DNA from: Hydrogenovibrio crunogenus | GTDB lineage: Bacteria; Pseudomonadota; Gammaproteobacteria; Thiomicrospirales; Thiomicrospiraceae | Direction: 5' to 3' | Assembly (NCBI RefSeq): GCF_004786015.1 | Contig: NZ_CP032096.1 | Span: 1,302,001-1,366,000, forward strand | Length of the DNA stretch: 64,000 nucleotides | Shown here: in pieces, positions 58,029 to 64,000 of the stretch | Numbering within the stretch: the stretch's first letter is position 1 | How the letters are laid out: every line of letters starts with the position of its first letter | Notes under the pieces: model-generated | What the model was told of the DNA's origin: nothing | The model's input: only the letters and a program-made list of their open reading frames with translations | Databases searched by the model: none | Made by a program: the position numbers and the translations under genes

Positions 58029-58733
58029 TTAAACGATGAAAAACGTGGACACAAAGCCTATCAAACCACCAAAAACACCCCCCCAGACAACAAGCCAGCC
58101 TAAATGTTCTTTTATCATTTGTTGTACCATGGATTTTACAATTTGCGGCGTGAGCTCTGCGAGCCGTGCTTCAATGATGGTTTCTACCTTGGCTCGAATT
58201 TCTGCCATCACATCTGGTTGATCGATCTCATCTTGCAATAATTTTACAAAATGCTCATTTTCTGTCATTTCAATCAGAGATGATTTCATATTGGTGATAA
58301 AAGGTTCTTTCAAGGGGGTTAATGCATCCGCCCCACCAAACATGCCCAACATGCTGCCAAAACTAGAATTCATTATCACATCCACCAACCGATCAAAAGC
58401 TGGTGTTAAATCCACCTTTTCAATCACAGGCGCCAAATGTAAATTAGGTTTGCCGCTTTGGCTGACAAACCGGTCAATGTTTTCCTGACTGAAAAATTGT
58501 TCCATCATCAACTGACGAATAGCAGATTTAAACTCTTCAAATCGTGCCGGAATCACCCCCGAGCCAACTAAGCCGGGAACTTTCTCAAACAACATATAAA
58601 TCGCGAGCCAATTGGTAATGGCACCCGATAAGGCAAATAAACCAATCATTAATAGCCATTGGTTGTCCAGCACAACACCTGACACTAATAGTAAAAAACT
58701 GATTAAGTTGGTAACAATACTTTTATTCATCAT
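58029..58733 (-). CDS. DUF445-family membrane protein
   Basis: A 234-aa protein with a hydrophobic N-terminus (two segments, about 8-55, including GAITNWLAIYMLFEKVPGLVGSG, the DUF445 signature) and one C-terminal membrane segment (about 208-232), with a helical soluble part between. Function is not known in the family. The ATG at 58733 is preferred to a TTG at 58745. It is separated from rluB by a terminator. Confidence 0.8.
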   Translation of the reverse strand: MMNKSIVTNLISFLLLVSGVVLDNQWLLMIGLFALSGAITNWLAIYMLFEKVPGLVGSGVIPARFEEFKSAIRQLMMEQFFSQENIDRFVSQSGKPNLHLAPVIEKVDLTPAFDRLVDVIMNSSFGSMLGMFGGADALTPLKEPFITNMKSSLIEMTENEHFVKLLQDEIDQPDVMAEIRAKVETIIEARLAELTPQIVKSMVQQMIKEHLGWLVVWGGVFGGLIGFVSTFFIV

Positions 58734-58791
58734 AGTCGGTTTCAATTATTTATTCTAAAAGGGTCTGCAAATTCAATATATTAAACTGTAA

Positions 58792-58817
58792 AAAAACAGC
58801 CAGGCCTGGCTGTTTTT
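58792..58817. terminator. Terminator of rluB with CCAGGCCTGG core
   Basis: A perfect 26-base palindrome with 13-base arms (AAAAACAGCCAGG and its complement), core 58800-58809, 11 bases after the rluB stop. T-runs on both strands. Confidence 0.88.
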
Positions 58818-58828
58818 AGCGATTACTG

Positions 58829-59779
58829 TTAACGACGTCGTGTCGATCTTGGCTTAGATTTTTCTTCACGGTGGTTTTCACCTTTTTCTTTGTATTTCCC
58901 GCGCCCAGTCTCTTTCTTAAACGGTTCGGCATGTCTAGCAGACATTTTTTTCGCTTTGGCTGGGTTGTTTCTTAAATCCGGACGAGGTTCTTCAGGTAAA
59001 TCGACTGATTTCAGCAACTGGTTGATTTGCTTCCAGGTTAAAGGTTCACTTTTACCTCTGCGCAAATTACGTGGCAACGAAAATTGCCCATAACGCGTTC
59101 GAACCAAGCGACTGACTTGCACGCCTTGTGACTCCCAAATGCGGCGCACTTCACGGTTTCTCCCTTCCTTGATTACCACGCGATACCATTGATTAATAGA
59201 CTCTTCTTCCTGTTGTGGAATTTTGCCAATGCTTTCGAATTTGGCAAAACCGTCTTCCAACTTGACGCCTTTTTTAAGGCGATTCAAAATCTCATCGGAC
59301 ACTTCACCAAACACTCGTACGGAATATTCTCGTTCCATTTCATAAGAAGGATGCATCAATCGGTTTGCCAGTTCACCGTTGTTGGTAAGAATCAACAACC
59401 CAGAAGTATTGATATCCAAGCGACCAACACTGATCCAGCGACTATTGATGATTCTTGGCAAGCTGGTGAAAATGGTTTCACGCCCTTTTTCATCTTTACG
59501 GGAGCACACCTGCCCTTCTGGCTTGTTATAAAGAATGACCTGCGTAGGCTGTTTTTCAAGGCGGGTTTCTTTAACCAGCTGGTCGTTTACTTTGAGGGTG
59601 TCCGTTGGAAAGGCACGGTCTCCCAGTGTGGCGACTTTACCATTCACTTTGACCAGGCCTTGCGCAATGAGTTTTTCCACTTCACGACGAGAACCAAACC
59701 CACCTCGGGCCAGTATTTTTTGCAACTTTTCTCCGGCTGGTTTTTTAGAAGAAGCTGTTTTTGAAGATGATGTCGTCAT
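58829..59779 (-). CDS. rluB: 23S rRNA pseudouridine(2605) synthase RluB
   Basis: A 316-aa pseudouridine synthase of the RsuA/RluB/E/F family. The N-terminal S4 domain is at about 17-75 ([30 protein letters not shown]), followed by the catalytic GRLDINTSGLLILTNNGELANRLMHP with the aspartate, and EGRNREVRRIWES. The tail is long and basic, as in RluB. It overlaps the M50 protease gene by four bases. Confidence 0.93.
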   Translation of the reverse strand: MTTSSSKTASSKKPAGEKLQKILARGGFGSRREVEKLIAQGLVKVNGKVATLGDRAFPTDTLKVNDQLVKETRLEKQPTQVILYNKPEGQVCSRKDEKGRETIFTSLPRIINSRWISVGRLDINTSGLLILTNNGELANRLMHPSYEMEREYSVRVFGEVSDEILNRLKKGVKLEDGFAKFESIGKIPQQEEESINQWYRVVIKEGRNREVRRIWESQGVQVSRLVRTRYGQFSLPRNLRRGKSEPLTWKQINQLLKSVDLPEEPRPDLRNNPAKAKKMSARHAEPFKKETGRGKYKEKGENHREEKSKPRSTRRR

Positions 59780-60444
59780 GACGATAGTCCTACCATTTGG
59801 AGTAAATAAGCCTGTAATGCTTGATACGGGCCAGAGATAATAGGGCCAAGCACACCAAGAAGCAAGAGACCTAATAAAATAAAGAAGCCATAAGGCTCTA
59901 AACGGTTATATGAATATGCTACACGGGCTGGTAGCAGAGCAGATAAAACCCGACTTCCATCAAGCGGTGGAATGGGAATCATGTTCAACACCATCAGCAC
60001 TAAATTAATGGCAATCCCCGCCATACCGGAATAGGTTAGGAATTGTCCAATATTGTCTGGCGATGCGCCACCTGCAGATAAGTCATACCCTAACTTCGCA
60101 ATAAAGGCCCATCCAATGGCCATGAGAAAATTGGAAAGCGGCCCTGCAATCGCCACCCAAGCCATATCGGCAGATGGATTTTTAAAATTACGCGCGTTAA
60201 TCGGCACCGCTTTCGCCCAGCCAAACACAAATCCACCAAGTATTAATAAAGTAATTGGCACCACAATGGTTCCGATAAGATCAATATGCTTTAAAGGGTT
60301 TAACGTAACACGTCCCAGCATTAAAGCGGTTTTATCCCCTAACTTAGAAGCCACCCAACCGTGAGCTGCTTCATGCAACGTAATGGCCATCAGAACAGGA
60401 ATCGTCCATATCGCAATTTTCTGCATCACTGTTAATTCAATCAT
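59776..60444 (-). CDS. Site-2-type membrane metalloprotease (M50 family)
   Basis: A 222-aa membrane protein with HEAAHGWVASKLGD (HExxH zinc site) in the first membrane helix and the second zinc/active segment NMIPIPPLDGSRVL near 160. Five or six membrane segments. Short RIP-type proteases of this subgroup have unknown substrates. It lies in the yciV-yciO-M50-rluB run; the scpAB genes often found beside rluB are absent. Confidence 0.9.
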   Translation of the reverse strand: MIELTVMQKIAIWTIPVLMAITLHEAAHGWVASKLGDKTALMLGRVTLNPLKHIDLIGTIVVPITLLILGGFVFGWAKAVPINARNFKNPSADMAWVAIAGPLSNFLMAIGWAFIAKLGYDLSAGGASPDNIGQFLTYSGMAGIAINLVLMVLNMIPIPPLDGSRVLSALLPARVAYSYNRLEPYGFFILLGLLLLGVLGPIISGPYQALQAYLLQMVGLSS

Positions 60445-60507
60445 ATCTGCCTCGAATGTTTAAACATGCCATTTATCCTATGAACTTTTCAACACAAGAT
60501 AATGAAT

Positions 60508-61131
60508 TTACTCTTTAAATTCGCCTTGTCCCTGACGAATCAATTCGGGCACATCGTCTGTGAAATCAATTACAGTAGTTGGCTCAAATCCACAAAAACC
60601 ACCATCTAAAACTGCGTCTAACGCATGCCCCAAGGTTTCTTGAATAGACCAGCCATCAGTCATCGGAAGCTCTTCTCCTGGTAAAATCAACGAAACCGAA
60701 ATCAATGGTTTATCAAAGAAGGACAACAATGCATTGGTAACGACATTAGGCGTCACCCTCAATCCGATTGTTTTGCGCTTAGGCGTCTGTAAGCGTCTAG
60801 GGACTTCACGGCTCGCGGGTAGAATAAAAGTATAAGGGCCAGGTAAATGCGATTTTAAGTAACGAAATTGAACATTACCTACCTTTGCATAAGCTGACAA
60901 ATGGCTTAAATCAGGACACACAAGTGTAAAGTGATGTTTTTCATCTAGGCGACGGATGGCACGAATTCGATCTGCGCCTTCTTTGTTATCAAGTAGACAG
61001 CCAAGCGCGTACCCTGACTCGGTTGGATAAGCGATTACTCCGCCCTTATTGAGCACATCAACAACTTGCAACAATAATCTTTCTTGAGGGTTCTCAGGGT
61101 GAACTGAAATGTATAAGCAATCTTTACGCAC
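60508..61131 (-). CDS. yciO: L-threonylcarbamoyladenylate synthase-like protein, YciO/Sua5/YrdC family
   Basis: A 207-aa YrdC-fold protein, close to E. coli YciO (206 aa). Hallmarks are ISVHPENPQERL, GGVIAYPTESGYALGCLLDN, and HFTLVCPDLSHLSAYA. YciO proteins are related to TsaC, which makes threonylcarbamoyl-AMP, but E. coli YciO does not replace TsaC well. The frame is open to a TTG at 61173, but the GTG at 61131 gives the family-like start. Gap to the PHP gene is 126 bases. Confidence 0.9.
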   Translation of the reverse strand: MRKDCLYISVHPENPQERLLLQVVDVLNKGGVIAYPTESGYALGCLLDNKEGADRIRAIRRLDEKHHFTLVCPDLSHLSAYAKVGNVQFRYLKSHLPGPYTFILPASREVPRRLQTPKRKTIGLRVTPNVVTNALLSFFDKPLISVSLILPGEELPMTDGWSIQETLGHALDAVLDGGFCGFEPTTVIDFTDDVPELIRQGQGEFKE

Positions 61132-61257
61132 AATCTTAATCCGGTTAAAGGCTATATTCTTGTAAAAAACCAACGCTTTTTAGGCGTATTCGAATTATAC
61201 ACGAAACCCTTATGAATCATACCAGTGAATCCGGTATAGTCCGGCCATTATGCGCAA

Positions 61258-62103
61258 CTAAGACGTAGTGATCGGGGTCTCGAATAATTCCCAAACTGGA
61301 GTGCATTTTGTTGGCATAGGTGCCAACCATCCCAATCCTCGCCAAGTATGCTCTGGACGATGAAAATCCGACCCCATTGAAGCATATAGCTCAAACCGCT
61401 CTGCACGATCTGCCATACCGGTTTGCTCAGCACATACTCTAGGCTGATTGACCACTTCGATTGCTTGCCCGCCAGCGGCTTTGAAATCTTCAATCATTTT
61501 ATTCAGTTTGTTGGAAGTCATTTTATAAATATGAGGGTGAGCAATCACCGCGATGCCATTGGCAGCTTTAATCCAGCCGACGACTTCCTCAAGCTCGGGC
61601 CAGTTAACCTCTGCATACATCGGGCGACCTTTTTTGAGATATTTATCAAATGCTTGTCGCTGATTCTTGACAACCCCCTTCTCAATCAAAGCCTGTGCAA
61701 AATGATTTCTTCCAATCATACCCTCTTGAATTTTCGGTAAAATATTTTCGAGAATTCCATTCAAGTTTCGGCGCTGAAATTTAATGTCTATTTCAAATGC
61801 TCGTTTCCAACGCTTGATTCGATTCATTTTCAAACCTGCTTTTAAAACCGGGTTATCAATATCGACCTCTAATCCGACAATATGAATGGTGTGCCCTTTC
61901 CATTGGCAAGAAATTTCTGAGGCTGCAATCAGCTCAAGATCTTGCTCCACTGCATAATCCTTAATGAGCTCATAGCCATGAGTCGTATCATGATCGGTAA
62001 TGGCAAGTGTTGTAATGCCTTTTTCCTTGGCAAGATCTACTAATGCTTTGGGTGTCAACGCCCCATCAGAAATACTGGTGTGACAATGAAAATCGACTTT
62101 CAT
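61258..62103 (-). CDS. PHP-domain phosphoesterase, YciV/RNase AM type
   Basis: A 281-aa PHP-domain protein. Metal-binding motifs FHCHTSISDG at the N-terminus, ITDHDTTHGYE, and GSDFHRPEH near the C-terminus. The E. coli relative YciV (RNase AM) trims 5' ends of rRNAs and hydrolyses pAp-type substrates. The ATG at 62103 gives the usual MKVDFHCHT start; the open frame further upstream is not used. Divergent from yciB, a conserved arrangement. Confidence 0.9.
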   Translation of the reverse strand: MKVDFHCHTSISDGALTPKALVDLAKEKGITTLAITDHDTTHGYELIKDYAVEQDLELIAASEISCQWKGHTIHIVGLEVDIDNPVLKAGLKMNRIKRWKRAFEIDIKFQRRNLNGILENILPKIQEGMIGRNHFAQALIEKGVVKNQRQAFDKYLKKGRPMYAEVNWPELEEVVGWIKAANGIAVIAHPHIYKMTSNKLNKMIEDFKAAGGQAIEVVNQPRVCAEQTGMADRAERFELYASMGSDFHRPEHTWRGLGWLAPMPTKCTPVWELFETPITTS

Positions 62104-62290
62104 AAGGCTCCTAAGAAAAAGGGAATACAGAGTAAAAGCGTGACTAAAATCGTAAAACACTCGGCTTTACCTTTCTTTCACGGGCAATCCCATATAAAAT
62201 GCTGCTTTATACTCATTGAGAGAGTTGTCAGACTTTAACGAAAAACCACTCTTTTTATTATTCTATCAAACACAGCACAAAAGTATTCCA

Positions 62291-62935
62291 ATGAAACTAT
62301 TATTTGACCTTTTTCCCGTCATTCTTTTCTTTATCGCCTTTAAGCTTTACGGCATTTATGTCGCGACTGCCGTCGCAATCGTTGCATCAATTGTTCAGGT
62401 AGCCTACGTTTATGCTAAAAACAAACGCGTTGAAAAGATGCACATTATTACGCTGGCACTGATTGTGATTCTCGGTGGCGCGACCTTAGTTCTGCAAGAC
62501 GAAACGTTCATCAAATGGAAACCAACCGTCGTTAATTGGGGGTTTGCTTTGGTTTTCTTGGGCAGTCATTTTATTGGACAAAAACCGATTATCCGTCGAA
62601 TGATGGATCAGGCGATTTCTTTACCAGATGCAGCTTGGATAAAACTCAGCTACATGTGGATCGCTTTCTTTATCTTTTCAGGAATTGCCAATATTTACGT
62701 GGCTTATCAGTACGATACAGATACCTGGGTCAACTTCAAACTCTTCGGGTTGATGGGGTTAACACTGGCCTTTATCTTAATTCAAGGGGTGTATATCAGT
62801 CGCTTCATAAAATCTACCGACACAGATCAAGTGGATGAAACGGAAGAGAAGATTATGGACAACACCATTGAAACCCTTGCTGAAGTGGAGCTGGACTCTG
62901 TGGTTGAAACGAAACATGATTCTAAAAAGTCATAA
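62291..62935 (+). CDS. yciB: Inner-membrane septation protein YciB (IspZ/IspA family)
   Basis: A 214-aa membrane protein with five or six segments and the family starts MKLLFDLFPVILFFIAFKLY, with FIKWKPTVVNWGFALVF and FIGQKPIIRRMM in the middle. It is needed for normal septation in Shigella and affects the cell envelope in E. coli. The C-terminal 35 residues are an acidic extension absent from the 179-aa E. coli protein. The ATG at 62291 is chosen over an in-frame upstream codon. Followed by yciI. Confidence 0.93.
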   Translation: MKLLFDLFPVILFFIAFKLYGIYVATAVAIVASIVQVAYVYAKNKRVEKMHIITLALIVILGGATLVLQDETFIKWKPTVVNWGFALVFLGSHFIGQKPIIRRMMDQAISLPDAAWIKLSYMWIAFFIFSGIANIYVAYQYDTDTWVNFKLFGLMGLTLAFILIQGVYISRFIKSTDTDQVDETEEKIMDNTIETLAEVELDSVVETKHDSKKS

Positions 62936-62963
62936 TTTAGACCGTCGTTAGAGGAAAAACCCT

Positions 62964-63263
62964 ATGTTATATTCTATTTTTGCTTATGATGTTGAAGACA
63001 GCTTACCATTACGTGCAAAAGCACGCCCAGGCCATATCGCTCGCTTAAACGAAATGGCCGAAGCCGGCCGCTTGGTTTTGGCGGGACCTAATCCAGCCAT
63101 TGATTCTAACGAACCAGGCGAAGCCGGATTTACTGGCAGTTTAATTGTGGCGGAGTTTGACTCTATCGAAGAAGCTCAGGCCTGGGCAAATGCCGACCCC
63201 TATTTGGCGGCAGGCGTGTATGAAAAAGTGGAAGTCAAACCCTTTAAAAAGGTGCTTCCATAA
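62964..63263 (+). CDS. yciI: YciI family protein
   Basis: A 99-aa YCII-domain protein. [27 protein letters not shown] with the conserved histidine, GPNPAID, and [22 protein letters not shown] match the family, which has an H-D catalytic-like pair of unproven role. It follows yciB by 28 bases, as in many gammaproteobacteria. A good AGAGGAAA site precedes the ATG. Confidence 0.92.
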   Translation: MLYSIFAYDVEDSLPLRAKARPGHIARLNEMAEAGRLVLAGPNPAIDSNEPGEAGFTGSLIVAEFDSIEEAQAWANADPYLAAGVYEKVEVKPFKKVLP

Positions 63264-63319
63264 TCTTGTTTTTCCCGCTATGATGATACTCTCATTCAAG
63301 TTTTAAATAGGATTTAACC

Positions 63320-63781
63320 ATGTCGAATGTTGCTTATCTTATTCCCAAACGTAATCAAAAATTACAACTGGAAGCCGCTGATCCCGTTGAGTTGGTGGAA
63401 TATGATTTTGTACAGGTTCCTTTACTCGGGTGGACTTCCGCTGGGGAACCCATTCAAATGGAAATGGATTACGACACGGTTTCCGTACCTCAAAGCATGG
63501 TCCGCAAAGAAACCTTTGCCCTTCGCGTCAAAGGGAATTCCATGATTGAGGAAAACATTGAAGACGGAGACATTGTCATCATCGAACGCCGTTCAACGGC
63601 TGAAAATGGTGAATCCGTCGTGGTTCGCATCAATAATGAAGAAGTCACAATGAAAAAGTTTTATATTGAAAAAAACGGTATTCGACTTCAACCAGCCAAT
63701 GCTGACATGGAACCGATCTACATTACTAATGAAAATATAGAAATATTGGGCATTGTCACTGGTATTTTACGTCAACCTTAA
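63320..63781 (+). CDS. LexA-like S24 autoprotease without a DNA-binding domain
   Basis: A 153-aa protein equal to the C-terminal half of LexA. VPLLGWTSAGEPI has the Ala41-Gly42 self-cleavage site typical of LexA. The catalytic serine is S74 in RVKGNSM and the catalytic lysine K112 in EEVTMKK, spaced 38 residues. No helix-turn-helix precedes; only a 33-residue basic/acidic tail does. UmuD has a similar size, but the cleavage site and flanks are LexA-like, and no umuC follows. A repressor with a lost or separate DNA-binding partner, or an SOS-responsive regulator of another protein, are possibilities. AGGATTT precedes the ATG. Confidence 0.8.
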   Translation: MSNVAYLIPKRNQKLQLEAADPVELVEYDFVQVPLLGWTSAGEPIQMEMDYDTVSVPQSMVRKETFALRVKGNSMIEENIEDGDIVIIERRSTAENGESVVVRINNEEVTMKKFYIEKNGIRLQPANADMEPIYITNENIEILGIVTGILRQP

Positions 63782-63823
63782 ACTAACTTTTTTCAACTTT
63801 AACGAATTTAGTTTCCAAACCGA

Positions 63824-64000
63824 ATGAAAGCATCTCCTCAACCTATTACACTTCTAGTCACTGGTGGCACTTTGGACAAAGATTATCAGGCCACCAGCGG
63901 TGAGTTGATTTTTTCTGAAACCCACTTACCTAAATTACTGGAAGAAGCGAACAGCACCCTGCCAATTAAACTGAACGTTTTAATGCTCAAAGACAGCTTG
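63824..64000 (+). CDS. Asparaginase-family protein, N-terminal part
   Basis: The gene runs off the window; 59 codons are present. ITLLVTGGTLDKDYQATSGEL contains the TGGT-x-DK N-terminal threonine motif of the asparaginase/glutaminase family. It follows the LexA-like gene by 42 bases on the same strand. The C-terminal motif is outside the window, so the exact member is undecided. Confidence 0.75.
   Translation, partial: MKASPQPITLLVTGGTLDKDYQATSGELIFSETHLPKLLEEANSTLPIKLNVLMLKDSL

Noticed and set aside
59189-59764. 191-codon plus-strand open frame
   Set aside because: It lies wholly opposite rluB, which has clear family motifs; no ribosome site or family likeness.

Overview
The window is a compact chromosomal segment of a gammaproteobacterium with moderate-to-low G+C. 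Gene content and order point to the Thiomicrospira/Hydrogenovibrio/Thiomicrorhabdus side of the class. That genus-level placement is inference from the overall look of the proteins and could be wrong. The block ubiG-HAD phosphatase-SDR, divergent from gyrA-serC-pheA-hisC-tyrA-aroA-cmk-rpsA-ihfB, is the arrangement known from Pseudomonas and relatives, which supports the class assignment. I see no prophage, insertion sequence, integron, CRISPR array or rRNA operon. Nearly everything is chromosomal housekeeping, with small accessory patches around 34.3-35.3 kb, 51.2-56.6 kb and 63.3 kb.

Layout. 0-3.2 kb: proteostasis genes clpX (3' end) and lon, then hupB. 3.3-3.8 kb: two tandem tRNA-Val/tRNA-Asp pairs behind a textbook promoter. 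3.9-4.7 kb: fabI. 4.9-11.1 kb: a four-gene peptide-type ABC transporter operon ending in a fused double ATPase. 11.1-14.4 kb: ppsA and, divergently, a membrane protein with one haem-c motif; the region between them carries an FNR-like box and a second dyad. 14.5-16.6 kb: ubiG, a MupP/Gph-type phosphatase and a YciK-like dehydrogenase. 16.9-29.5 kb: gyrA, aromatic amino acid and chorismate genes, cmk, rpsA, ihfB, lapA, pyrF. 29.4-34.3 kb (minus): rpoN, a gentisate-dioxygenase-like bicupin, a response regulator and its histidine kinase. 34.4 kb: an odd protein joining an antitoxin-like N-terminus to a membrane domain. 35.2-38.5 kb (minus): dusA-xseA-xseB-arsC, with a DUF5710 module fused to XseA. 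38.7-42.8 kb: a CPA1-type antiporter and relA. 42.8-46.5 kb (minus): the oxidative pentose phosphate genes gnd-zwf-pgl. 46.7-48.8 kb (minus): an Ala-Glu-Gly-Glu tRNA cluster and gltX. 49.1-51.2 kb: an M61 peptidase and slyX. 51.2-54.4 kb: a BASS transporter with a small membrane partner, a DUF1840 protein and an AraC/GyrI-like regulator. 54.8-58.7 kb: an EamA permease, a secreted FmdE-domain protein, a double cupin, dps and a DUF445 protein. 58.8-62.1 kb (minus): PHP phosphoesterase, yciO, M50 protease, rluB. 62.3-64 kb: yciB, yciI, a LexA-like autoprotease without its DNA-binding domain, and the start of an asparaginase-family gene.

The most striking signal outside genes is a 10-bp perfect palindrome, CCAGGCCTGG. 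I find nine exact copies and several 8-9-base partial copies. Seven exact copies lie between genes, mostly as the core of hairpins at convergent gene ends, and two lie inside genes. Partial copies inside genes are read in different frames. This is far above chance and resembles how DNA-uptake or other genome-wide signature sequences are reused as terminators. Other points worth a second look are the XseA-DUF5710 fusion, the antitoxin-like/membrane fusion beside rpoN, the HTH-less LexA-like protein, lapA without lapB, the secreted FmdE-domain protein, and a doubly anchored peptide-binding lipoprotein. I did not find a clearly new defence or mobile system.
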